Assembly (NCBI GenBank): GCA_022703505.1
Contig: JAKLDN010000003.1
Coordinates: 62,001 to 126,000, forward strand
Origin: Spirochaetota bacterium
GTDB taxonomy: Bacteria > Spirochaetota > Spirochaetia > Treponematales > UBA12059
Direction of reading: 5' to 3'
DNA: 64,000 nt
Shown: positions 48,960 to 56,776 of the stretch, in pieces
How positions within the stretch are numbered: position 1 is the first letter of the stretch
Layout of the letters: the number at the start of each line of letters is the position of its first letter
Notes under the pieces: model-generated
Databases searched by the model: none
What the model saw: only the letters and a program-made list of their open reading frames with translations
Told to the model about the DNA's origin: nothing
Made by a program: the position numbers and the translations under genes

Positions 48960-51119
48960 ATGAAGAGGGCTTCGAGAATCCTCGTTTTCCTGATCGTGCT
49001 TGTGCTGCCCTTCGCGGCCGCGGCCTCGGAGGAATCCGGGATAGCGGCCCGGGAGACGGCTCTGGTCATCCAGATCGGGATCATCCTGTTCGCGGTGCGC
49101 CTCGGATCGGCCCTGGCCCAGCGCGTCGGGGTGCCCACGGTGCTTGGGGAACTCCTGGCGGGAATCGTCATCGGCCCCTACGCCCTGGGCGCCCTGCCCC
49201 TGCCGGGATTCCCGACGGGCCTGTTCGCGGGGAGCATGGGCGAATTGGCGGTGAGCACCGAACTCTACGGGATCGCGACCATAGCGTCCATCCTCCTCCT
49301 GTTCGTGTCGGGCCTGGAGACGGACCTCTCCCTCCTCATGAAGTACTCCCTCGCGGGGGGCATCATCGGGATCGGGGGCGTGGCGCTCTCCTTCGCGGCC
49401 GGGGACCTCCTGGGCATGGTCCTGTTCCGGACCGGTGCCATGGATCCCCGGGCCCTCTTCCTGGGGATCATGTCCACCGCCACCAGCGTGGGGATCACGG
49501 CGCGGATCCTCTCGGACCGCAGGAAGATGGACAGCCCCGAGGGCGTGACCATCCTGGCGGCCGCCGTCTTCGACGACGTCCTGGGCATCGTATTCCTGGC
49601 GGCGGTCATGGGGATCGCGACCCTGACCCGGGACGGGACGGGAGGCCCCCTGCCCTGGGGCTCCATCCTGGGGATTGCGGGGAGGGCCTTCGGCTTCTGG
49701 CTGGGGTTCACGGCCCTGGGCCTGTTGCTGTCCAAGCAGCTGGCCCGTTTCCTCAAGAGTTTCCGGAATCCGGCCTACTTCTCCATCCTGGCCCTGGGCT
49801 TGGCCCTGATCCTGGCCGGGATCTTCGAGAAGCAGGGCCTGGCCATGATCATCGGGGCCTACGTCCTGGGCATCTCCCTGTCCAAGTCCGACATAAGCCA
49901 TGTCATCCTGGACAAGACGCGGGGCCTCTACGAGTTCCTGGTGCCCCTGTTCTTCGCGGTGATGGGAATGCTGGTCAACGTCCGACAGCTCCTGGACCCG
50001 GCGGTCCTCCTGGGAGGCCTCGCGTACTCCCTCGTGTCGGTCGCCTCGAAGTTCATCGGCTGCGGATTTCCCGCCCTGTTCCTGGGCTTCAACGGCAAGG
50101 GAGCCCTCCGCATCGGCGCCGGCATGGTGCCCCGCGGGGAAGTGGCCCTCATCGTGGCCGGGATCGGGTTGTCCGGGGGCCTCCTGAGCGAAAACGAGTT
50201 CGGCATGGCCATATTGATGACCCTGATCACTACGATCGCCGCCCCCCCGGTCCTTTCCGCGGCCCTGCGGATTCCCGGTCGGGGTACCCGGGCGGTGGAG
50301 AAGGGGGCCGAGGCGGAGTCCTCCGTCTACGCCTTCCCCTCCGAGGACGTCGCGGTCCTGGTTTCGGACGTCCTGGTCCGGGATCTCCAGAACGAGGGCT
50401 TCTTCGTCCAGCTCATGAACGTGGGGGACGGGATCGTGCAGGTCCGCAAGGACGACATCGCCTTCTCCCTGGAGCGCAAGGGGGTCGAGCTGACCCTGCG
50501 GATGGATCCTTCGGACGCGATCTTCGTGAAGACCGCCCTGTTCGAGGCCGTGGCCCAGCTCAACCAACGCTTCGAGGAACTCCGGAAAAACCTGGACCCC
50601 AAACGGCTTACCGAGGGCCTGGACGAGGAGGGGGGGCGCGTGAATCCCGGGTTCCGGGAAGCTCTGTCCCCGGACTGCGTCATCCTGAACCTCAAGGGAG
50701 CGGACAAGGAGTCCGTCATCACGGAGCTCGTGGACCGCTTGAGTTCGAAAGGGCTCCTGGCGGATCGGGCCCAGGTCCTGCGGGACGTCCTGGACCGGGA
50801 GAAGTCCATGAGCACGGGGATGCAGCACGGCATCGCCCTTCCCCACGCCAAGACCGAGGGGGTGACCCGCATCGTGGCGGCCCTTGGCCTGAAACCCGAG
50901 GGCGTCGAGTTCCAGTCCCTGGACGGCGCGCCCGCCAAGGTCATCCTCCTCCTGGCTTCCCCCGGCAGGCAGGCGGGCCCCCATATCCAGGTCCTGGCCT
51001 CCGCGGCCGCCCTCCTGAACGACGAGATCCGCCGGACGGACCTGCTCGCGGCCCAGAGCGTGGAGGAGGCCGCGGTGATCCTGGGCCTGGGGACCAAGAA
51101 AGCCGTGTCCAGGGATTAG
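48960..51119 (+). CDS. CPA2 cation/proton antiporter fused to a PTS EIIA (type 2) domain
   Basis: 719 aa. A signal-like first helix, then about 12 transmembrane helices (residues about 30-430) of the Na+/H+ exchanger superfamily, with GVPTVLGELLAGIVIGPYALG and the unwound-helix region FDDVLGIVFLAAV (double Asp). A soluble middle domain (about 455-560) links to a C-terminal EIIA fructose/mannitol-type domain (about 570-719) with phospho-acceptor H629 in GIALPHAKTEG. This links ion transport to PTS phosphorylation state. GGAGAAGG lies 2-9 nt before the ATG. Its TAG stop is the first codon of repeat copy B. Confidence 0.92.
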   Translation: MKRASRILVFLIVLVLPFAAAASEESGIAARETALVIQIGIILFAVRLGSALAQRVGVPTVLGELLAGIVIGPYALGALPLPGFPTGLFAGSMGELAVSTELYGIATIASILLLFVSGLETDLSLLMKYSLAGGIIGIGGVALSFAAGDLLGMVLFRTGAMDPRALFLGIMSTATSVGITARILSDRRKMDSPEGVTILAAAVFDDVLGIVFLAAVMGIATLTRDGTGGPLPWGSILGIAGRAFGFWLGFTALGLLLSKQLARFLKSFRNPAYFSILALGLALILAGIFEKQGLAMIIGAYVLGISLSKSDISHVILDKTRGLYEFLVPLFFAVMGMLVNVRQLLDPAVLLGGLAYSLVSVASKFIGCGFPALFLGFNGKGALRIGAGMVPRGEVALIVAGIGLSGGLLSENEFGMAILMTLITTIAAPPVLSAALRIPGRGTRAVEKGAEAESSVYAFPSEDVAVLVSDVLVRDLQNEGFFVQLMNVGDGIVQVRKDDIAFSLERKGVELTLRMDPSDAIFVKTALFEAVAQLNQRFEELRKNLDPKRLTEGLDEEGGRVNPGFREALSPDCVILNLKGADKESVITELVDRLSSKGLLADRAQVLRDVLDREKSMSTGMQHGIALPHAKTEGVTRIVAALGLKPEGVEFQSLDGAPAKVILLLASPGRQAGPHIQVLASAAALLNDEIRRTDLLAAQSVEEAAVILGLGTKKAVSRD

Positions 51120-51254
51120 CAGGGCGCTGACAAACTCGAAGCTAGTCAGCACCCTGCCATGCAATTGCTCGATAAACTTGCGCTTTTCTGCGCAATTGCG
51201 ACATTAAGGAGGCTGTCGACAAAGGCGCCATCGCCCTTGTCAACAGCCTGTTAG
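51117..51254. repeat. Three-hairpin intergenic repeat, copy B
   Basis: 138 bp between convergent genes. Hairpin 1: GCAGGGcGCTGAC/GTCAGCaCCCTGC (51119-51131, 51145-51157) with the same loop core ACTCGAAGC as copy A. Then the exact 14-mer shared with copy A from 51159, GCAATTG/CAATTGC arms (51161-51167, 51193-51199), CGA-ATTAAGG-like junction, and hairpin 3 AGGCTGTCGACAAAGG against CCCTTGTCAACAGCCT (51210-51225, 51234-51249). The first three bases are the antiporter stop codon. Confidence 0.88.
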
Positions 51255-51270
51255 GCTCGGGCGCCCCGGC

Positions 51271-52146
51271 TCATTCCCACCAGGTCCGGGCGGTGAAGTC
51301 CGGCCGGATGGAGGCTCCCGAATGCCGGATGACCGAGGCGGTGCGTCGGTTCGGGAAGAGGGGGGCCAGGCGGCGCTCGAAGAGCTCCAGGGTGGTTCCC
51401 TTGGCCACATCCTCGTCGAAGAGCAGGGCCGTGCCGTCCCGGTAGGCGGACAGGAAGACCTCGTCCGAGAGGGAGACGATCGGGGCGTCGTCCTTTCTTT
51501 TGAACATGCTGAACCGCACGAAATACAGGGGAACGCCCAGGTATTCCGCCAACAGGAGCCCGGGCAGGATGGAGCCGTGGGCCGCCCCCACCAGGATGTC
51601 CGGCTTGCACGCCGCGAGGATCCTGTCCGCAAGGGCCCGGATCTTGGCGGGTTCGGAAGCCCGCCAGGTGTACTTGTCCCGGATCCCCGTGTAGACGAAG
51701 TCCCGGACCAGGACCGGAAGCCTCCGCAGGAGGGACCCGGCCAGTTCCCGGATGCCGGGGTCCAGGCGGACCACGGCACGGGCCACCTCCACCCCGTCCC
51801 GGTACAGGTTGTTGGCCCGCTCCAGTTCCCCCAGGGGATAGCGGAGGTTGTACTTCCTCGCCTCCCCGAGGTCGTAGTACACCGTCGGATGCAGGGGCAA
51901 GCCGTGCTCGACGCAGATCTTGTAGTTGAGCAGGACGTTGACCAGGGCGGGGGCGCGCACGTAGAGGCGGACGCAGAAGTCCCAGAAGGGATCCTCCGCT
52001 TCCTTCGGCACGGTCCCGGACTCTTCCCGGCCCAGGACGGCCTCGACACCCGCCGCCGCTTGTCCGAGGAGGTCCGCGAAGGTTTCCTCGAAATCCATGG
52101 CCCCGGGCGGCTCGTCCCAGTCCGCGAAGAGATATCGGTCCAGCAT
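51271..52146 (-). CDS. Phosphoribosyltransferase-fold protein
   Basis: 291 aa. The C-terminal 130 residues carry a PRTase fold: KPDILVGAAHGSILPGLLLAEYLGVPLYFVRFSMFKRKDDAP, and the PRPP-loop-like GTALLFDEDVAKGTTLELF in which the usual DD is DE-D. The N-terminal half (AMDFEETFADLLGQ ... YDLGEARKYNLRYP) is helical and not recognised. The substrate is unknown; it may not be a transferase. The ATG has no ribosome site and a -10 box 6 nt upstream. Frames open further upstream and in other phases are not family-like. Confidence 0.75.
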   Translation of the reverse strand: MLDRYLFADWDEPPGAMDFEETFADLLGQAAAGVEAVLGREESGTVPKEAEDPFWDFCVRLYVRAPALVNVLLNYKICVEHGLPLHPTVYYDLGEARKYNLRYPLGELERANNLYRDGVEVARAVVRLDPGIRELAGSLLRRLPVLVRDFVYTGIRDKYTWRASEPAKIRALADRILAACKPDILVGAAHGSILPGLLLAEYLGVPLYFVRFSMFKRKDDAPIVSLSDEVFLSAYRDGTALLFDEDVAKGTTLELFERRLAPLFPNRRTASVIRHSGASIRPDFTARTWWE

Positions 52147-52152
52147 GGAGGG

Positions 52153-52181
52153 AGTATATCCGGCCCCGGAGCCGCCCGCAA
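52153..52181 (-). promoter_or_regulatory. Promoter of the PRTase-like gene, leaderless arrangement
   Basis: TTGCGG (52181-52176), 17 bp, TATACT (52158-52153) on the minus strand, then 6 nt to the ATG. Confidence 0.6.
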
Positions 52182-52196
52182 CGAAGGCGGCCGGGC

Positions 52197-52224
52197 CTGA
52201 CGCGCGCGCCGGTTTCCTGGTAGA
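52197..52224 (+). promoter_or_regulatory. Promoter of the FAH-family gene
   Basis: CTGACG (52197-52202), 16 bp, extended TGG-TAGAAT (52219-52224). The leader of about 48 nt carries GGAGGGG before the ATG. Confidence 0.5.
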
Positions 52225-52278
52225 ATCCGGTCCACATCAAGGCAGGCTGAACGCGGCGGCCGAGGGCGGAGGGGACGC

Positions 52279-53130
52279 ATGAAGATAGCGATGTATACGC
52301 GAAACGGGGTCCGGGGGATCGCGGTATTGAGCGCCGAAGGCCCGAGGGGCCTCGAGGAAGGCGGTCCGGGCTGGCCCGGGGACCTGGACACCCTGATATC
52401 CGGCGGGGCGGACCTCCGGGATGTCGGGGCCCGGCTGTCGTCGGCTCCCCTCCTGGACGCCGGGACTATCTCCTACCTGCCCCCCCTCGTCCGGCCGTCC
52501 AAGATCCTCTGCATCGGCCTCAACTATCGGGACCACTCCTCGGAGACCGGTCTCAAGCTCCCCGACTATCCCGCCGTGTTCGCCCGCTTCCCCTCCTGCC
52601 TGGTCGGCCACGGCCAGCCCCTGGTGAAGCCGGCGGTCTCCGACCAGTTCGACTACGAGGGCGAGCTCGTGGCCGTGATCGGCCGCCGGGTCCGGAAGGT
52701 CTCCCGGGAGGAGGCACCGGACTTCGTGGCGGGCTATTCGGCCTTCAACGAGGCCTCGGTCCGGGACTTCCAGATGCGGACCAGCCAGTGGACCGTGGGC
52801 AAGAACTTCGACGGCACCGGGGCCTTCGGGCCCTGGCTCGTGACCCCGGAGGAGCTGCCCCCGGGGGCCCGGGGGGTCCGGATCCGGACCCGCCTTAACG
52901 GACAGACCGTCCAGGACGGCAACACCTCGGACATGGTCTTCGACGTGGCGGACCTGGTCTCCATCCTCAGCCGGACCATGACCCTGGAGCCCGGGGACGT
53001 GCTGGTCACCGGGACGCCCTCCGGAGTCGGAATGGCCCGCAAGCCGCCCCTGTTCATGAAGCCCGGGGACGTCTGTGAGGTGGAGATCGAGGGGATCGGG
53101 ATTCTCCGGAATCCGGTTATCGAGGGCTGA
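52279..53130 (+). CDS. Fumarylacetoacetate hydrolase (FAH) family protein
   Basis: 283 aa. The FAH fold core begins at KILCIGLNYRDHSSETGLKLPDYPAVFARFPSCLVG, followed by DYEGELVAVIGRRVRKV (metal-binding Glu pair), GYSAFNEASVRDFQMRTSQWTVGKNFDGTGAFGPWLVT, and VLVTGTPSGVGMARKPP. Such proteins act as acylpyruvate hydrolases, oxaloacetate decarboxylases or isomerases; the substrate cannot be told from sequence. GGAGGGG precedes the ATG. Its last 14 nt overlap the end of the Feo-associated gene on the other strand. Confidence 0.9.
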   Translation: MKIAMYTRNGVRGIAVLSAEGPRGLEEGGPGWPGDLDTLISGGADLRDVGARLSSAPLLDAGTISYLPPLVRPSKILCIGLNYRDHSSETGLKLPDYPAVFARFPSCLVGHGQPLVKPAVSDQFDYEGELVAVIGRRVRKVSREEAPDFVAGYSAFNEASVRDFQMRTSQWTVGKNFDGTGAFGPWLVTPEELPPGARGVRIRTRLNGQTVQDGNTSDMVFDVADLVSILSRTMTLEPGDVLVTGTPSGVGMARKPPLFMKPGDVCEVEIEGIGILRNPVIEG

Positions 53131-53299
53131 GCCCCCGGCCGCCGGACCTTCGGGAGCCGGCCCCGCGGGTGCGGCGCCCGGCGTCCCCGGGGGAGCAGCA
53201 GGACCGTCCCCGGCCCGCCCGGACCAGGGCGAGGACGAGTCCGACGGCCGCCGCCCCGACGATCCCGACTACGGCCGCGAGCTCCGCAGAACCGCTCAT
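53117..53299 (-). CDS. FeoB-associated Cys-rich membrane protein
   Basis: 60 aa: one transmembrane helix (LAAVVGIVGAAAVGLVLALVRAG) followed by GRSCCSP and a basic Arg/Gly tail. Small proteins of this form (helix, then a Cys cluster) commonly follow feoB and are annotated FeoB-associated Cys-rich membrane proteins. The ATG overlaps the feoB stop (ATGA), which supports translation. Only two Cys are present, fewer than in many relatives. Confidence 0.75.
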   Translation of the reverse strand: MSGSAELAAVVGIVGAAAVGLVLALVRAGRGRSCCSPGDAGRRTRGAGSRRSGGRGLSPR

Positions 53300-55440
53300 C
53301 CCAGGCCCGCCAGGTTCCCGATCTGGTACACCGCGAAGCCGAGGCCCCAGCCCAGGGCCAGGAAGTACGCGACCACGAAGCCCAGCCATCCCCAACCCAG
53401 TTCCGCCCGGATCGTGGCCAGGGCCGCGAAGCAGGGGGGGATGATCAGGGTGAAGAGCATGAGCACGAAGGCCGTGAGCGGCGAGAAGAGGGGATCCGCC
53501 CGCAGGGCCTCCCTCAGGGAGCCGCTCTCCTCGGTCTCCTCGAGACCGGTCCGGTACAGGATGCCCAGGGTCGAGACCACGACCTCCTTGGCCGCGAAAC
53601 CCGTCAGGGTGGCCACGCCGACCTTCCAATCGAAGCCCAGGGGTCGGACGGCCGGTTCGATGAACCTTCCAATCCGTCCCGCCGCGCTGTATTCCAGGGC
53701 CGCCGTGGCCCGGGAGGTCTGGGCCCAAGCCTCCGCCGCGCCAGGATCCGCCCCGGGATGCTCCGCCGCGTATCGGGCCGCCAGGGCTTCCGCCTCCCCC
53801 GGCGCGGACGGGCGGGCCGGGAAGCTCGTCAGGGCCCAGATCAGGACGGAAGCCGCCAGGATCACGGTCCCGGCCTTCTTCACGTACTGCCAGGTCTTGT
53901 CCCGGACATGCCAGAGCACTCCCCGCAGGGTGGGTGCCCGGTAGGGGGGCAGCTCCAGCACGAAGGGTGTGGGCTCGCCCCGGAGGACGGTGTTGTGCAG
54001 GATCCGAGACGAGGCGAGGGACAGAGCCACACCGATCGCGTAGATCAGCAGGACCATGCCGGCCGCGGCATCCGGGAAGAAGGCTCCGGCCAGGAGGACG
54101 TAGACCGGTAGCTTCGCGCCGCAGCTCATGAAGGGGATGGTGAGGATCGTGGCGATCCGGTCCCTGCGGCTTTTCAGGGTCCGGGCCGCCAGGATCGCGG
54201 GGACGGAACATCCGAAGCCCAGCATCATGGGGAGCACCGACTGGCCGTGGAGGCCGAAGGTATGCAGGAGCTTGTCCGTCGCGAAGGCCGCCCGGGACAT
54301 GTAGCCCACGTCCTCCAGCAGGGACAGCAGGAAAAAGAGGATCACGATCAGGGGGACGAAGGAGAGGACCCCCCCGACGCCGCCCAGGATTCCGTCCACC
54401 ACCAGGGACCTCAGGAGCCCCTCGGGAAGGGCGGATTCCGCCGCTTCCCCCAGCCGGCCGAAGAGGGTCTCCAGCCAGCCCATGGGGTACTCCCCGATCA
54501 GGAAGGTCAGCTGGAAGACCGCCCAGAGCACCCCCGCGAAGATCGGCAGAGCCAGGAGGGGGTGCATGACGATCCGGTCGACGGCCTCGGTGCGGGAGAA
54601 ATCCGGCTTGCGGACGACCCGGACCGTCTCCTTGACCGCACCCCGGATGTAACCGTACCTCTGCTCGGAGACCACGATCTCGGCGTCCTTGCCGAAGTGC
54701 CGCTCCACCCACTGCACGGATCGGCGAACGGCCGCCTCGATCTCCGAGCTCCGGGGATGCCCGGAGGCGATCCGGGCGGCATGGTCGTCCTTCTCCAGGA
54801 GCTTGACGGCCAGCCAGCGGGAAGGCCGCCTGGCGGCGAAGTCCGGATCGGAGGCCAGCAGGTCGGAAATCCGGCCGATTCCGGCCTCGAGCTCCTCCCC
54901 GTATCCCGGCATCCGGGGCTCGGCCCGGGAGGACTCCATGCGGGCTTCGACGGCGTCCAGGAGCTCGTCGATGCCGATCCCCTTCGGGCCCACGGTCTTC
55001 ACCATGGGGATATCCAGGACCTTGCCCAGGCCGTCCGCGTCGATCTCGATGCCCTTGGCCGCGGCCTCGTCGCTCATGTTCAAGGCGCCGACCACGGGAA
55101 TGCCGAACTCCTGGAACTGCAGGCAGAGGTAGAGGTTCCGCTCGAGGTTCGTGGAGTCCAGGACGTCCACGATGACGTCCGGCTTCTCGTCCAGGATGAA
55201 ATCCCGGGCGACGACCTCGTCCAGGGAATAGGCGGTCAGGCTGTAGGTTCCCGGGAGGTCCACGAACCGGAATTCCCGGCCGTCCCGTACCCGGACGCCC
55301 TCCCGCTTCTCCACCGTGACGCCGGGATAGTTGCCGACCTTGTGGTGGGCCCCGGTCAGGGCGTTGAAGAGGGTGGTCTTGCCGGAGTTGGGGTTCCCCG
55401 CGAGGGCGACCCTGATAACCCGGGGTGCCAGGGCGCTCAT
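53296..55440 (-). CDS. feoB: Ferrous iron transporter FeoB
   Basis: 714 aa. N-terminal G domain: GNPNSGKTTLFNALTG (G1), NYPGVTVEK (G2), DLPGTY (G3), NMSD (G4). A helical GDI-like spacer precedes the polytopic membrane domain with the two Gate motifs (for example SFVPLIVILFFLLSLLEDVGYMSRAAF and LGFGCSVPAILAARTLKSRRDRIATILTIPFMSCGAKLPVY). It imports Fe(II) through the inner membrane under low oxygen. It overlaps feoA by 4 nt. Confidence 0.97.
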   Translation of the reverse strand: MSALAPRVIRVALAGNPNSGKTTLFNALTGAHHKVGNYPGVTVEKREGVRVRDGREFRFVDLPGTYSLTAYSLDEVVARDFILDEKPDVIVDVLDSTNLERNLYLCLQFQEFGIPVVGALNMSDEAAAKGIEIDADGLGKVLDIPMVKTVGPKGIGIDELLDAVEARMESSRAEPRMPGYGEELEAGIGRISDLLASDPDFAARRPSRWLAVKLLEKDDHAARIASGHPRSSEIEAAVRRSVQWVERHFGKDAEIVVSEQRYGYIRGAVKETVRVVRKPDFSRTEAVDRIVMHPLLALPIFAGVLWAVFQLTFLIGEYPMGWLETLFGRLGEAAESALPEGLLRSLVVDGILGGVGGVLSFVPLIVILFFLLSLLEDVGYMSRAAFATDKLLHTFGLHGQSVLPMMLGFGCSVPAILAARTLKSRRDRIATILTIPFMSCGAKLPVYVLLAGAFFPDAAAGMVLLIYAIGVALSLASSRILHNTVLRGEPTPFVLELPPYRAPTLRGVLWHVRDKTWQYVKKAGTVILAASVLIWALTSFPARPSAPGEAEALAARYAAEHPGADPGAAEAWAQTSRATAALEYSAAGRIGRFIEPAVRPLGFDWKVGVATLTGFAAKEVVVSTLGILYRTGLEETEESGSLREALRADPLFSPLTAFVLMLFTLIIPPCFAALATIRAELGWGWLGFVVAYFLALGWGLGFAVYQIGNLAGLG

Positions 55441-55829
55441 GCTCCGGACTCCCGCGGCGCGGGACCGTCGAGATCACCGCAGGATCCTGGAAGTCCGTCG
55501 CGGCTTCCGATGCCTCCATGCCGTCGCGGGCCCCATCCGCGCCTGCGGAATCCCGGGACTCCAAAGCCCCGGCTCCGCCCGGCGGGCTCCTCGGCATGTC
55601 CCCCGCCTACGGGCACTACCTCGATTCCCTCGGCTTCGCAGCGCCGGAGTAGGATGTCGTAGTCCCGGATCCGGACCTGGAGGGGCCCCCGGAAGGCGCC
55701 TCCCCGCACGACCCGGCCGCGGGCGCCCTCGGTGAATCCCATGTCGGCAAGCCTGCGGCCGACTTCCCGCTGGATCCTGACGGCCAGGATCTCGAAATCC
55801 TGGCCGATCGTCGCCTCCGACAACCGCAT
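55437..55829 (-). CDS. feoA: Ferrous iron transport protein FeoA with extended C-terminus
   Basis: 130 aa. Residues 1-78 are a normal SH3-like FeoA (IQREVGRRLADMGFTEGARGRVVRGGAFRGPLQVRIRDYDILLRRCEAEGIEV). The last 50 residues are a Gly/Arg/Pro tail that FeoA proteins (about 75-85 aa) lack and that ends in the overlap with feoB. GGAGGG precedes the ATG. Confidence 0.9.
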   Translation of the reverse strand: MRLSEATIGQDFEILAVRIQREVGRRLADMGFTEGARGRVVRGGAFRGPLQVRIRDYDILLRRCEAEGIEVVPVGGGHAEEPAGRSRGFGVPGFRRRGWGPRRHGGIGSRDGLPGSCGDLDGPAPRESGA

Positions 55830-55876
55830 TGTCCCTCCAGAAGTTATCGTTCAACAACATTGAGCGGATTATTATC

Positions 55877-55932
55877 GAGGCCGATGGGCCTCTTGTTTGT
55901 TTATCCTAACATAGCCCTCAACCTGACGTCAA
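55877..55932 (-). promoter_or_regulatory. Promoter and leader of feoAB
   Basis: TTGACG (55932-55927), 18 bp, TAGGAT (55908-55903) on the minus strand; the -35 box overlaps the stop codon of the DUF4130 gene. The leader contains the hairpin GAGGCC/GGCCTC (55892-55877). A Fur-type box was not clearly recognised, although the -10 region is AT-rich. Confidence 0.45.
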
Positions 55933-56768
55933 GCGTCAAGTTCCGGCAGGTGCTTCCAGTACCTCCGGGGCATGAACTGCAACCGAAGGCGGGGGTTCGA
56001 CCGGGCTGGATTTTCCGCGGCCTTATAATAGGCCCGCCATAGGTTCGCGGGATCCGTGTCCGACGCCGGTTCGTCCGGACGGGCCCGGGCGTCCGGCTCC
56101 GATCCGACGGTCGTTCCGCGCCGCAGGTCGACGATGCGGAAGGGATCCTCCCCGAACCTTCGTCGGAACGCGGGCGCCAGGAGGTCCAGGATCTCGTTGT
56201 CCGGCTCGCAGCGGGCCGTGAGGACGCCGTCCGGGTCCGGGGCGAAGCGGAGCAGGCCCAGGAGCCGATGGACCTCCCGGCGGACCTTGAAGGCGGCCGC
56301 CCGGACGGCGCGCACCTCGGGCCGGGACCGGTCCGCCGCGGCCTCGGGGCCGCAGAGCAGGGCCAGGGCCGCGAAGGCGGCCGCATCCCCCTCCACGGCC
56401 AGATCGGTCCGGAGGGAGTACTCGAAGGTTTCCCAGACGTCGCCCCCCAGGGCCCGCAGGGCCCGTTCCGCGCGGAGGGCTCCGGGATCCCGCTCCTCCA
56501 CGGGGAGGCCGCACCGGCCGGAAACCGGGGGGGACGGCGCGGACCCCGCGGAGACGCCGTCGGGGCAATCCGTCAGCTCCAGTTCGAGCTGGCCCCGGGG
56601 GGCGCACGGGCGGCCGACGCGGCGGAGGCCGGCGCCGCCGGCCCGTCCGCCCGCGGGGGTGGTCCCGGTCGAAGGCGGGAGGTCGCCGCGTCCGCGCCCT
56701 CCGGCGGTCCTTCCCAGCAGGTTGGCGACCGCGATCAGGGTCCGCTCCAATCTCTCGGATGTCCTCAT
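55929..56768 (-). CDS. DUF4130 / TIGR03915-type DNA metabolism protein
   Basis: 279 aa. The C-terminal part (AAFKVRREVHRLLGLLRFAP ... ILDLLAPAFRRRFGEDPFRIVDLRRG ... LWRAYYKAAENPARSNPRLRLQFMPRRYWKHLPEL) matches the DUF4130 domain, which in other genomes is almost always beside the radical-SAM gene found here. The first 120 residues are low-complexity and less conserved. It starts 8 nt after the radical-SAM stop. Family members are called putative DNA modification/repair proteins; the reaction is unknown. Confidence 0.88.
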   Translation of the reverse strand: MRTSERLERTLIAVANLLGRTAGGRGRGDLPPSTGTTPAGGRAGGAGLRRVGRPCAPRGQLELELTDCPDGVSAGSAPSPPVSGRCGLPVEERDPGALRAERALRALGGDVWETFEYSLRTDLAVEGDAAAFAALALLCGPEAAADRSRPEVRAVRAAAFKVRREVHRLLGLLRFAPDPDGVLTARCEPDNEILDLLAPAFRRRFGEDPFRIVDLRRGTTVGSEPDARARPDEPASDTDPANLWRAYYKAAENPARSNPRLRLQFMPRRYWKHLPELDA

Positions 56769-56776
56769 CGGTCCCC

